A DNA stretch of 64,000 nt from Prosthecomicrobium sp. N25. Its GTDB lineage: Bacteria > Pseudomonadota > Alphaproteobacteria > Rhizobiales > Ancalomicrobiaceae. Below the pieces are notes generated by a model. That model was not told where the DNA came from and did no database searches. It saw nothing but the letters and a program-made list of their open reading frames with translations. Positions 7,331 to 15,715 of this stretch are shown piece by piece; position 1 is the stretch's first letter, and the number at the start of each line of letters is the position of its first letter. The position numbers and the translations under genes were made by a program. The DNA lies in NCBI RefSeq assembly GCF_037203705.1, contig NZ_JBBCAT010000001.1:3073418-3137417 (forward strand). Direction: 5' to 3'.

Positions 7331-9404
7331 TCCAGACCTTGTTGTCGTGGAAGGCCGCCCCGCCGAACGGGGCGGCCGGGTCGGCGCCGGTCAGGACGTT
7401 GATGCCCTCGCCCTTCTCGAAGGCGGCGTTCGGTTGCAGGCCCTCGGTGACGAGCACGCCCGGCCGGACGCCGTCGAACAGCCGCGCCTTCAGGACCACG
7501 TCGCCGCGGCGGTTGCCGAGCCGCACGCGCGCGCCCTCGCCGATACCGAGCCGGGCCGCGTCGTCCGGGTGGATCATGACGGCCGGCTCGCCCTCGCGCT
7601 TCCGGCCCGTCGGGCTCTCGTTGAAGGTGGAGTTGAGGAAGCTGCGGGCCGGCGAGGTGGCGAGCCGGAAGGGATGCTCCGCGTCGGCGACCTCGATCGC
7701 GTTCCACTGGTCGGGCAGCGCGGGGAGATCGCGCCACGGACCCATCGGGCCGTCGTTCGGGGCCTTCACCTTCGGCCAGTCGGGCTTGAAGCGGAACTTG
7801 CCGTCCGGATACGCGAAGCCGCCGAGATAGTGGGCGGTCTCGAAGTCCGGCTGGCAGTCGATGAAGCGCGCGGCCTCGAGCTCCGCGAGCGTGCCGCGCC
7901 CGGAGCGGCGGAGCATCCAGTCGATGTGCTCGCGCGGGGTCATCGAGAAGCCGCGGTGGCGGAAGCCGAGCCGCCGGGCCAGTTCGACATGGACGGCATG
8001 GTTCTCGCGCGCCTCGCCGGGCGCCTCGACGAGCTTCGGGCCCAGGAGGATGTATTGGTGGCCGCCGCCCCGGTAGATGTCGTCGTGTTCCAGGAACATG
8101 GTCGCCGGCAGGACCACGTCGGCCATGCGCGCCGTCTCGGTCATGAACTGCTCGTGGACCGCCACGAACAGGTCCTCCCGGGCGAGCCCGCGCGCCACCA
8201 GCCGCTGGTCGGGCGCCACCGACGCCGGGTTGGTGTTCTGGATCAGCATGGCGGTGACCGGCGGTCCGTCCTTCAACGCCTCCCGGTCGCCGGTCAGCAC
8301 CGCGCCGATGCGGGACTGGTCGAGCGCGCGGATCCGGTGGTCCTTCAGGTCGGCGCCTTCGATCAGCGTCTTGTCGAGGCCGTAGATGGCGCCGTTGTTG
8401 TGGAAGGCGCCGCCGCCCTCGTGTTGCCAGAGACCCGCGACCGTCGCGATCGAGGCGGCGGCATGCATCGCGACGGCGCCGTTGCGCTGCCGGGTGAAGC
8501 CGTAGCCGAGGCGCAGGAAGGTGCGCTTCGTCGTCCCGATCAGGCGCGCGAAGGTCTCGATCTCCTCGACCGAGAGGCCGGTGATCGCCGCGGCCCAGGC
8601 GGGCGAGCGGCTCTGCAGGTGCGCCTCCAATTCCTCGGGGGCGTCGGCATAGCGGGCCATGTAGGCGCGGTCCGCGTAGCCGTCGCGGAAGAGCACGTGC
8701 ATGACCGCGCAGGCGAGTGCGGCGTCCGTGCCGGGCTTGAGGACCAGCGGCAGGTCGGCCTGCTCCATGGTCGCGTTGCGGTAGACGTCGACGACCGCGA
8801 TCTTCGCCCCGCGCTCCTTCCGCGCCCGGGTCGCGTGGGTCATCACGTTGACCTGGGTGGCGACCGCGTTGGTGCCCCAGATCACGACGAAGTCGGACTT
8901 CGCCATCTCCCGCGGGTCGGGGCCGGCGAGCCGGCCCGTGCCGGCGATGTAGCCGGTCCAGGCCATGTTGGTGCAGATCGTGTCGAACTGGCCGGAATAG
9001 CGCCCCTCGTGCCGGAGCCGGTGGATGCCGTCGCGCTGCACGAGGCCCATGGTGCCGGCGTAGTAGTAGGGCCAGACGGCCTCGGTGCCGTGGGCGGCCG
9101 CGGCCTTCACGAAGGCCTCGGCGATGCGGTCGAGTGCCTCCTCCCAGCTCGCCTGCCGGAACTGGCCGGAGCCCTTCGGCCCCGTGCGGATCATCGGCGT
9201 GAGCAGCCGGTCCGGGTGGTGGAGACGCTCCGCATAGCGGGCGACCTTCGCGCAGATCACCCCCGCCGTGTAGTCCATGTCCTCCGAGCCGCGCACCCGC
9301 CCGATGGTGCGCTCGTCGAGGATCTCGACGTCGAGCGCGCAAGTGGACGGGCAGTCGTGCGGGCAGGCCGAGTGGCCGATTCGAACGGGCAGCGGACGGT
9401 TCAT
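7314..9404 (-). CDS. molybdopterin-dependent oxidoreductase, DMSO-reductase family
   Basis: A 696-residue molybdenum enzyme, catalytic subunit type. An N-terminal [4Fe-4S] site is formed by Cys14, Cys18, Cys22 (CPHDCPSTC) and Cys51 (GVICAKV). Molybdopterin-binding regions follow (VVIWGTNAV, ADVVLPATMFLEHDD), and a C-terminal dinucleotide-binding domain with HPDDAARLGIGEGARVRLGN ends the protein. There is no Tat signal, so it should be cytosolic. No partner subunit gene is adjacent. The substrate cannot be told from the sequence; it could equally be an oxidase or a reductase. The start at 9404 places the cysteine motif at the normal distance from the N-terminus. Confidence 0.92.
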   Translation of the reverse strand: MNRPLPVRIGHSACPHDCPSTCALDVEILDERTIGRVRGSEDMDYTAGVICAKVARYAERLHHPDRLLTPMIRTGPKGSGQFRQASWEEALDRIAEAFVKAAAAHGTEAVWPYYYAGTMGLVQRDGIHRLRHEGRYSGQFDTICTNMAWTGYIAGTGRLAGPDPREMAKSDFVVIWGTNAVATQVNVMTHATRARKERGAKIAVVDVYRNATMEQADLPLVLKPGTDAALACAVMHVLFRDGYADRAYMARYADAPEELEAHLQSRSPAWAAAITGLSVEEIETFARLIGTTKRTFLRLGYGFTRQRNGAVAMHAAASIATVAGLWQHEGGGAFHNNGAIYGLDKTLIEGADLKDHRIRALDQSRIGAVLTGDREALKDGPPVTAMLIQNTNPASVAPDQRLVARGLAREDLFVAVHEQFMTETARMADVVLPATMFLEHDDIYRGGGHQYILLGPKLVEAPGEARENHAVHVELARRLGFRHRGFSMTPREHIDWMLRRSGRGTLAELEAARFIDCQPDFETAHYLGGFAYPDGKFRFKPDWPKVKAPNDGPMGPWRDLPALPDQWNAIEVADAEHPFRLATSPARSFLNSTFNESPTGRKREGEPAVMIHPDDAARLGIGEGARVRLGNRRGDVVLKARLFDGVRPGVLVTEGLQPNAAFEKGEGINVLTGADPAAPFGGAAFHDNKVWIRLAD

Positions 9405-9469
9405 GGGCGACGGATCCGGATGAGTACGGACCGACCCTAGCAGACCCGCGGCCCGCTGCGGAGGCCCGC

Positions 9470-9907
9470 CTATTCGAAACCCGCCCTGCCCCGGCCGCTC
9501 TTGACGTCGGACCGGCGTTTCTTGGCGGCGATGCGGCGCTCCTTGGAGGCCCGGGTCGGCCGGGTCGGCCGGCGGGGCGGCGGCGGCGGCTCGGCGGCCT
9601 CGCGGACGAGGGCGACCAGCCGTTCGCGCGCGTCCTCGCGGTTGCGCTCCTGCAGGCGGAACCGGTCGGCGCGGATGACGAGCACGCCCTCCTGGGTGAG
9701 GCGCCGGCCCGCGAGGCGGGCGAGTCGGGTGCGCACCGGCTCGGGCAGGTTGGGCGAGTTGGCGACGTCGAATCGGAGCTCGACGGCGGTCGAGACCTTG
9801 TTGACGTTCTGCCCGCCCGGCCCGGAAGCGCGCATGAAGCTCTCCTCGAGCTCGCGCTCGTCGATGGCGATCAGCGGCGTGACTTCGATCCAGCGTCCGT
9901 CCGGCAT
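9470..9907 (-). CDS. arfB: alternative ribosome-rescue factor, GGQ peptidyl-tRNA hydrolase
   Basis: A 145-residue member of the ArfB/YaeJ/ICT1 family, which frees ribosomes stalled on mRNA without a stop codon by hydrolysing peptidyl-tRNA. The catalytic GGQ lies in ASGPGGQNVNKVST at about residues 26-39. The basic C-terminal tail (KERRIAAKKRRSDVKSGRG) matches the family tail that enters the empty mRNA channel. The ATG at 9907 follows GAGGAG. A longer open frame upstream was rejected because it lacks family similarity. It stands alone between the oxidoreductase gene and the divergent mazG. Confidence 0.93.
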   Translation of the reverse strand: MPDGRWIEVTPLIAIDERELEESFMRASGPGGQNVNKVSTAVELRFDVANSPNLPEPVRTRLARLAGRRLTQEGVLVIRADRFRLQERNREDARERLVALVREAAEPPPPPRRPTRPTRASKERRIAAKKRRSDVKSGRGRAGFE

Positions 9908-10018
9908 GCGTCTCCTCGTGCGGCCGCTCGCGCCGACGCCGGCATGATGGCCCGAAGCCCGGGCCGATGATAGCCTCCCGGCCCGCCCCCACCCGGCCTG
10001 ACAGCCCCTGGAGACTCG

Positions 10019-10846
10019 ATGACCCCGTCCCGCGACATCGCCCGCCTGATCGAGATCATGGCCGCCCTGCGCGACCCGGCGACGGGCTGCCCCTGGGACG
10101 TGGAGCAGGACTTCCGCTCCATCGCGCCCTACACGATCGAGGAGGCCTACGAGGTCGCCGACGCGATCGAGCGGGACGACCCCGTCGATCTCTGCGAGGA
10201 ACTGGGCGACCTGTTGCTGCAGGTGGTCTACCACGCCCGCATGGCCGAGGAGGCCGGCCTCTTCGCGTTCGGCGACGTGGTGGAGGCGATCACCCGCAAG
10301 ATGATCCGGCGCCATCCGCACGTGTTCGGCGACGCCGAGGCGCGCTCGGCGCGCAGCGCCAAGGGACAGTGGGAGCGCATCAAGGCGGAGGAGAAGGCCG
10401 AGCGGGCCGCGTCGAAGGCCGCCCACGGCCTGCCCGCGCCGCCCGCCGGGCTGCTCGCCCAGGTGCCGACCGCGTTGCCGGCCCTCGAGCGCGCCGTCCG
10501 CCTGCAGGCGAAGGCCGGCACCGTCGGCTTCGACTGGAACGACCCCAAGGCCGTGCTCGCCAAGATCCGCGAGGAGCTCGACGAGATCGAGGCCGAGATC
10601 GACCGCGCGCCGCCCGATCCCGAAGCCCGGCGGGACGAACTCGGCGACGTGCTCTTCGCGGTCGCCAACCTGGCGCGCCACCTGGCGCTCGACCCGGAAG
10701 GAGCGCTCCGGCAGGCGAACGAGAAATTCCGCCGCCGCTTCGCCCATATCGAGCGCCGCCTCGCCGAGACGGGGCGCGCGCCCGCGCAAGCGAGTCTCGA
10801 GGAAATGGAGACGATCTGGCAGGAGGCGAAGACGGCCGCGCGGTGA
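10019..10846 (+). CDS. mazG: nucleoside triphosphate pyrophosphohydrolase
   Basis: MazG hydrolyses (d)NTPs to the monophosphate and pyrophosphate, cleaning the nucleotide pool and affecting the stringent response. The 275-residue protein has the two tandem MazG domains of the long form. Domain 1 shows CPWDVEQDFRSIAPYTIEEAYE and CEELGDLLLQVVYHA; domain 2 shows VGFDWNDPKAVLAKIREELDE and RRDELGDVLFAVANLAR. The EExxE and ExxD metal-binding residues are present in both. The ATG at 10019 follows GGAG. Linkage with hfq and hflX is usual in this order, but here two small membrane genes lie between. Confidence 0.95.
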   Translation: MTPSRDIARLIEIMAALRDPATGCPWDVEQDFRSIAPYTIEEAYEVADAIERDDPVDLCEELGDLLLQVVYHARMAEEAGLFAFGDVVEAITRKMIRRHPHVFGDAEARSARSAKGQWERIKAEEKAERAASKAAHGLPAPPAGLLAQVPTALPALERAVRLQAKAGTVGFDWNDPKAVLAKIREELDEIEAEIDRAPPDPEARRDELGDVLFAVANLARHLALDPEGALRQANEKFRRRFAHIERRLAETGRAPAQASLEEMETIWQEAKTAAR

Positions 10847-10855
10847 GGCCCGCGG

Positions 10856-11065
10856 TCAGGCGGTCCCGCCCTGGATGCGGCGGGCGACCATCACCGACAG
10901 GGGCAGCGCCCCCAGGTAGCCGAGGATGCCCGCCGCCGGCACGGCCTTCATGGCCGCCCCTTCGAGACCGGGGGTGACGAGAACGGCGGTGACGGCCATT
11001 CCGGCGAGCGTCGTGCCGAGCATGATCCAGACGAGGATCGCGACCTTGAAGATGGCTCTGTCCAT
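10856..11065 (-). CDS. small two-helix membrane protein, tandem paralogue 1
   Basis: A 69-residue protein with two predicted membrane segments: VAILVWIMLGTTLAGMAVTAVL (about 8-29) and ILGYLGALPLSVMVAR (about 47-62). It aligns along its whole length with the gene at 11192-11389 (shared LGT-x-hAG, TP-x-L, YL and PL-x-V-x-hAR), so the two are tandem duplicates. I recall short alphaproteobacterial proteins of this type mislabelled 'CTP synthetase' in databases; there is no relation to PyrG. GGAGG directly abuts the ATG, an unusually short spacing. It is convergent with mazG. The function is unknown. Confidence 0.6.
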   Translation of the reverse strand: MDRAIFKVAILVWIMLGTTLAGMAVTAVLVTPGLEGAAMKAVPAAGILGYLGALPLSVMVARRIQGGTA

Positions 11066-11191
11066 CCTCCGCGCCCGGCGAAAGGCCGGAGCGCGTCGGT
11101 ACCCCTCGAACCGATCGAGCGGAGCCTCGTCCGCTGCCGAAGGGGAAGCCTTGATGGAGATCCAGCTGGTTCGGTTTATTTCACCTGATGC

Positions 11192-11389
11192 CTATGTTTG
11201 CGGCCGCCCAACCCACCGGGCCAGCGCGACGGCGAGCGGGAAGCCGATCAGGTAGGCGACGAAGGTGGCCGACCGGATGGCCTCCTGGTCGATGCGGTCG
11301 AGCGCGGGCGTGATCATGATCGCTGCGACGGACAGCCCGGCCATGGCGGTCCCGAGCAAGAGCCAAAGAATAATCGTGAAACGCGGCAT
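11192..11389 (-). CDS. small two-helix membrane protein, tandem paralogue 2
   Basis: A 65-residue paralogue of the gene at 10856-11065, on the same strand 126 bases away. Membrane segments are TIILWLLLGTAMAGLSVAAIMI (about 5-26) and FVAYLIGFPLAVALARW (about 43-59), with an acidic loop (LDRIDQEA) between. The start at 11389 aligns with the paralogue; an in-frame ATG at 11431 would add 14 residues without similarity. The upstream DNA (11400-11510) is AT-rich and probably holds its promoter. The function is unknown. Confidence 0.6.
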   Translation of the reverse strand: MPRFTIILWLLLGTAMAGLSVAAIMITPALDRIDQEAIRSATFVAYLIGFPLAVALARWVGRPQT

Positions 11390-11500
11390 CGGTACGATCC
11401 AGTGTTGAAGGGTGGGAAACCGCCCGTTCAAACGAACGTATATTCATTTATCTCTATCAATTGCATACAACATAATACTTACTCTCAAGTTCCGTCCATT

Positions 11501-13003
11501 TCAAGACTTTTTCCTCCCGCCCCGGCGATCGCCGGCAACCAGAAATCGGCCCGCCCGCCTGCGAAAAAGCGCGAGGTTCTTTTCGGGCACACGCGCGGTC
11601 AGCGCGACCCCCGCCTCTCCGTCCGTGCGGTCGAGCACCTCGGCCGAGCGGTAGAGCCAGGCGAGCAGCGCCCCGTCGGCGGGCGGCACGAGCAGCTGGA
11701 AAACGGCCCGGTCGCGATTGAGGCGCTTTTCGATGACGTCCAGAAGACGGTCGACGCCCTCGCCGGTGACGGCCGAGAGCGGCAGGCGCACCGGTCCGTC
11801 GCCCGCTTCCGCAGGCGTGTCCGCCAGCAGCCGCGCCCGGTGGTCGGGGTCCAGCAGGTCGATCTTGTTCAAGACCTCGATCATCCTCTGCGGGTCCCTC
11901 GGGTCCAGCCCGAGCACGCGGAGCACGTCCTCCACGTCGCGGGCCTGTGCCAGAGTGTCCTCGTGCGCGACGTCCCGTACATGCACGATCAGGTCAGCCT
12001 CGATCACTTCTTCGAGGGTCGCCCGGAACGCCGCCACCAGGTGCGTCGGCAGATCGGAGACGAAGCCGACCGTGTCCGACAGGATGATCTCGCCGCCGTG
12101 CGGCAGCCGAACGCGCCGAAGCGTGGGGTCGAGCGTGGCGAAGAGCAGGTTCTGGGCGAAGACGTCGCTGGCGGTCAGCCGGTTGAACAGGGTCGACTTG
12201 CCGGCATTCGTATAGCCGACGAGCGCAATAACCGGATGCGGCACCTTCTTGCGCGTCTTCCGGTGCAGCGCGCGCGTGCGGCTGACCGACTCCAGCTCCG
12301 TCTCGAGCTTGGCGATCCGTTCGGTGATGATCCGGCGGTCCGCCTCGATCTGGGTCTCGCCGGGCCCGCCCAGGAAGCCGAAGCCGCCGCGCTGGCGCTC
12401 GAGATGGGTCCAGGAGCGGACGAGGCGGCTCTTCTGGTAGTTGAGGTGGGCGAGTTCCACCTGCAGCCGGCCCTCGCGCGTCCGCGCCCGGGCCCCGAAG
12501 ATCTCCAGAATCAGGCCCGTGCGGTCGAGCACCTTCGCGTTCCAGGCGCGTTCCAGGTTGCGTTGCTGGATCGGCGAGAGCGGATGGTCGACGACGACGA
12601 GCTTCGCCTCGTGCCCCTCGACCGCGGCCTTGATCTCCTCGACCTTGCCCTGCCCGAGGAGCGTCGCCGGCCGCAAGGCGGACAGACGCACCACGGGACT
12701 CTCGACCACGTCGAGGTCGATCGCCGCCGCTAGTCCCACCGCCTCCTGGCGTCGGGCCTCCGATGACCGCCGCGACCGCGACGTTTCGCCGCTCTCCGCG
12801 TCCCGCGCCTCGCGCTGATCCGTCCGGATCGGAACGACAACGATGGTCCGGGTTCGCGCCGCCGTCCGATCGACGCTCTTGCGCGCCGGCCGAGGGCTCG
12901 GCGGCACGCTTTCACCGTCGACAGGACCGTTTTTCGACGCGTCGCCGCCGCCCGCCCCTTGTCCGGAGCGACCGGTGCCCTTCCCTGATCCTCTCGACGT
13001 CAA
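11501..13003 (-). CDS. hflX: GTPase HflX
   Basis: HflX is a ribosome-associated GTPase that splits or rescues 70S ribosomes under stress. The N-terminal HflX domain shows [16 protein letters not shown], and the glycine-rich linker [18 protein letters not shown] is diagnostic. The G domain carries GYTNAGKST (G1), [10 protein letters not shown] (G3) and NKIDLL (G4). The first 60 residues are an unusual Ser/Gly/Arg-rich extension. The chosen start is TTG at 13003, overlapping the hfq stop as TTGA, which suggests coupling; a later start is possible. It forms an operon with hfq, as is common in Hyphomicrobiales. Confidence 0.94.
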   Translation of the reverse strand: MTSRGSGKGTGRSGQGAGGGDASKNGPVDGESVPPSPRPARKSVDRTAARTRTIVVVPIRTDQREARDAESGETSRSRRSSEARRQEAVGLAAAIDLDVVESPVVRLSALRPATLLGQGKVEEIKAAVEGHEAKLVVVDHPLSPIQQRNLERAWNAKVLDRTGLILEIFGARARTREGRLQVELAHLNYQKSRLVRSWTHLERQRGGFGFLGGPGETQIEADRRIITERIAKLETELESVSRTRALHRKTRKKVPHPVIALVGYTNAGKSTLFNRLTASDVFAQNLLFATLDPTLRRVRLPHGGEIILSDTVGFVSDLPTHLVAAFRATLEEVIEADLIVHVRDVAHEDTLAQARDVEDVLRVLGLDPRDPQRMIEVLNKIDLLDPDHRARLLADTPAEAGDGPVRLPLSAVTGEGVDRLLDVIEKRLNRDRAVFQLLVPPADGALLAWLYRSAEVLDRTDGEAGVALTARVPEKNLALFRRRAGRFLVAGDRRGGRKKS

Positions 13004-13254
13004 TCGCTCACCCGGTTTCCGGACTCGTCGGGTTCGAACAGCTGCAGGGGCGCCCCGGGCATCACCGTGGAGATCGCGTGCTTGTAGACGAGCTGGGAAT
13101 GCCCGTCGCGCCGGAGCAGAACACAGAAGTTATCGAACCATGTGACGACACCCTGGAGTTTAACGCCGTTCACGAGGAAGATCGTGACGGGTGTCTTGTT
13201 CTTCCTCACATAGTTGAGGAACGTATCCTGGAGGTTCTGTGCGCGGTCCGCCAT
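13000..13254 (-). CDS. hfq: RNA chaperone Hfq
   Basis: Hfq forms a hexameric Sm-like ring that pairs small RNAs with mRNAs. The 84-residue protein has the Sm1 region ([27 protein letters not shown]) and the Sm2 motif YKHAIST, both essentially canonical, with a short C-terminal tail as usual in alphaproteobacteria. The ATG at 13254 has a weak AAGG upstream, separated by an A-rich stretch. The 186 bases between it and the aminotransferase gene are AT-richer and probably hold its promoter. hflX follows with a 4-base overlap. Confidence 0.97.
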   Translation of the reverse strand: MADRAQNLQDTFLNYVRKNKTPVTIFLVNGVKLQGVVTWFDNFCVLLRRDGHSQLVYKHAISTVMPGAPLQLFEPDESGNRVSD

Positions 13255-13440
13255 CTTTTTTTCGACCTTATATTCTGATGTATTCGTGGTCGCGAATGTA
13301 ATTTACCGTCGCATCGAGCCGGCCTAGCCTTGAACGGCTGCCCAGATCGGGTTGCACGCTTTTCATATTAAGGGCAGGAAGCGCCATTCGTCCAGAACAA
13401 GTCGGACCGCAAGGTTTTTCGCGCCCGCGCGGTAAGGCAT

Positions 13441-14322
13441 TCAGGCGCCGACGCTTTCGCGCCCGCTCCCGATCTCGGCGTGATCGTGGAAGATCTGCCG
13501 CAGGCGCGCGGCGACGGATCCGGGCGCTCCGTTGGCGACCGGCGCGCCGTCGATCCTGACGACCGGCATGACGATCTGGGTGGCCGCGGTCACGAAGGCC
13601 TCCCGCGCCGACAGCGCCTCCTCCACCGTGAACGGCCGCTCCTCGACCCGCAGCCCCTCCGCCGCCGCCGCGGCGAGCACGACGGTGCGCGTCACCCCGC
13701 GCAGGATCCGGCTGTCCGCCTGCCGCGTGACCAGGGCCCCGTCGGCCGTGACAATCCAGGCGTTGGTGGACCCGCCCTCGGTGACGAACCCGTCCTGGTC
13801 GACGAACCAGGCCTCCCGGGCCCCCGCCTCGCGCGCCTTCTGCTTGGCCAGCACGTTCGGGAGCAGTCCGATCGACTTGATGTCCGCCCGCGCCCAGCGG
13901 ATCTCCGGCACGGTGACGACCGCGATGCCCTCCTCGGCAAGCTGCGCGCCCCGTGCCCGATCGAGCGACTTCGCCGTCACCACCAGCGCCGGCTTTACCG
14001 CCGGGACGGGGAAGAAGTGGTCGCGCCGCGCCACCCCCCGCGTCACCTGGGCGTACACGATCCCGTCGGTCACGCGGTTGCGCCGCACCACCTCGCGCAG
14101 CACCGTCCCGAGCGCTTTGCGCGACATCGGCATGGCGATCGCCAGTTCGCGCAGGGACCGCTCCAGCCGGTCGAGATGCAGCCGCTCGTCCACGAGCCGC
14201 CCGCCTCTGACCTCGCAGACCTCGTAGACGCCGTCGGCGAACTGGTAGCCACGGTCCTCGATGTGCACGCTGGCGTCGCGGTGCGGCACGTAGCGGCCGT
14301 TCACGTAGGCGATGCGGCTCAT
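13441..14322 (-). CDS. dat: D-amino-acid (branched-chain type) aminotransferase
   Basis: A 293-residue class IV PLP enzyme. The PLP-binding lysine is Lys149 in DIKSIGLLPNVLAKQ; EDRGYQFADGVYEV and GFVTEGGSTNAWIV are further class IV signatures. It probably interconverts D-alanine and D-glutamate with their keto acids. A branched-chain or 4-amino-4-deoxychorismate role cannot be fully excluded, but this genomic place beside ntrX is typically occupied by the D-amino-acid form. The ATG shares one base with the ntrX stop (TGATG), showing coupling to ntrYX. Confidence 0.9.
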   Translation of the reverse strand: MSRIAYVNGRYVPHRDASVHIEDRGYQFADGVYEVCEVRGGRLVDERLHLDRLERSLRELAIAMPMSRKALGTVLREVVRRNRVTDGIVYAQVTRGVARRDHFFPVPAVKPALVVTAKSLDRARGAQLAEEGIAVVTVPEIRWARADIKSIGLLPNVLAKQKAREAGAREAWFVDQDGFVTEGGSTNAWIVTADGALVTRQADSRILRGVTRTVVLAAAAAEGLRVEERPFTVEEALSAREAFVTAATQIVMPVVRIDGAPVANGAPGSVAARLRQIFHDHAEIGSGRESVGA

Positions 14323-15689
14323 CAGTTGACCCCGAGCGATTTGAGCTTGCGGTGGAGCGCGGAGCGCTCCATGCCGACGAATTCGGCGGTGCGCGAGATG
14401 TTGCCGCCGAAGCGGTTGATCTGCGCCACGAGATACTCGCGCTCGAAGATCTCGCGGGCGTCGCGTAGCGGCAGCGACATCAGGTGCTCGCCGCCGGTGG
14501 AGTTCGGCAGCGCGGGCAGCATGGCGCCGATCTCGGAGGGCAGGAGGTCCGCCGTGATGACGGCCTCCGCGTCGCCGCGGGTCAGGATCAGCAGGCGCTC
14601 CACGTTGTTGCGGAGCTGCCGGATGTTGCCCGGCCAGTCGTGGGCCTGCAGGACCGCCATGGCGTCCTCGCCGATCCGCCGGACCGGCAGCCCGGAAGCG
14701 CGCGAGATATGCTCCATGAAGTGGGTCACCAGGGCCGGGATGTCGTCGCGCCGCTCGGCGAGCGCCGGGACGCGCAGCGGCACGACGGCGAGCCTGTGGA
14801 AGAGATCCTCGCGGAAGTGACCCTCCTGGATCTCCCGCGGCAGGTCGCGGGCGGTGGAGGAGAGGATCCGGACGTCGACCTGCACCTTGGTGGAGCCGCC
14901 CACCCGCGAGAAGGACTGTTCGACGAGCACCCGCAGGATCTTGTTCTGCGTCTCGCGCGGCATGTCCGCCACCTCGTCGAGGTAGAGGGTCCCGCCATGG
15001 GCCTCCTCGAGCGCCCCGACCTTGCGGCCCCTGCCCTCGCTCGGCTCGGTCCCGAACAGCTCGATTTCCATCCGCTCCGGCGTGATCGTGGCGGCGTTCA
15101 CGGCCACGAAGGGACCGGCGGCGCGCAGCGAATTCTGGTGGATGAGGCGGGCGACCAGTTCCTTGCCGGCGCCCGACGGGCCGGAGATCATGATGCGGCT
15201 GTTGGTGGGGCCGACCCGCTCGATCTGCTGGCGGAGCTGGTTCATGATCGTCGAGCCGCCGACGAGCGCGGAGGTCTCGCCGGAACGGGCCCGGAGCTCC
15301 TTGTTCTCCCGGCGCAGCTTGGAGGCCTCGAGGGCGCGCTCGGCGACGAGCACCAGCCGGTCCGCCTTGAACGGCTTCTCGATGTAGTCGTAGGCCCCGC
15401 GCTTGATGGCCGAGACGGCCGTCTCGATGTTGCCGTGGCCGGAGATGACCACCACCGGCAGGTCCGGATGCTGCTCGCGGATGATGTCCAGGACCGCGAG
15501 GCCGTCCAGCTTCGATCCCATCAGCCAGATGTCGAGGAAGACCAGCGACGGCCGGCGCTTCTCGATGGCTGAGAGCGCCTCGTCGCTGTTGCCGGCGGTG
15601 CGTGTGCCGTGCCCCTCGTCCTCCAGGATGCCCGAAACGAGCTCCCGGATGTCGGCCTCGTCGTCGACGATGAGGATGTCGGATGCCAT
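14322..15689 (-). CDS. ntrX: nitrogen-metabolism response regulator NtrX
   Basis: A 455-residue response regulator, partner of NtrY. The receiver domain (about 1-120) has the acidic pocket DDE, the phospho-acceptor Asp in FLDIWL and Lys in IEKPF. The AAA+ domain (about 140-370) has Walker A GPSGAGKE and Walker B GTLYLDEVAD, but the GAFTGA loop that contacts sigma-54 is missing, as known for alphaproteobacterial NtrX. The C-terminal Fis-type helix-turn-helix is INRFGGNISRTAEFVGMERS. It is co-transcribed with ntrY upstream (26-base gap) and the aminotransferase downstream. Confidence 0.96.
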   Translation of the reverse strand: MASDILIVDDEADIRELVSGILEDEGHGTRTAGNSDEALSAIEKRRPSLVFLDIWLMGSKLDGLAVLDIIREQHPDLPVVVISGHGNIETAVSAIKRGAYDYIEKPFKADRLVLVAERALEASKLRRENKELRARSGETSALVGGSTIMNQLRQQIERVGPTNSRIMISGPSGAGKELVARLIHQNSLRAAGPFVAVNAATITPERMEIELFGTEPSEGRGRKVGALEEAHGGTLYLDEVADMPRETQNKILRVLVEQSFSRVGGSTKVQVDVRILSSTARDLPREIQEGHFREDLFHRLAVVPLRVPALAERRDDIPALVTHFMEHISRASGLPVRRIGEDAMAVLQAHDWPGNIRQLRNNVERLLILTRGDAEAVITADLLPSEIGAMLPALPNSTGGEHLMSLPLRDAREIFEREYLVAQINRFGGNISRTAEFVGMERSALHRKLKSLGVN

Positions 15690-15715
15690 GTCGTCCGTTC
15701 CGTTCTCGGTTGTCG

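Noticed and set aside
10856-11389. CTP synthetase fragments
   Set aside because: Such short membrane proteins sometimes carry that label in databases, but there is no similarity to PyrG; both are two-helix membrane proteins.
14322-15689. NtrX as a sigma-54 activator with a defect
   Set aside because: The missing GAFTGA loop is a known feature of alphaproteobacterial NtrX, so it is not a local mutation.
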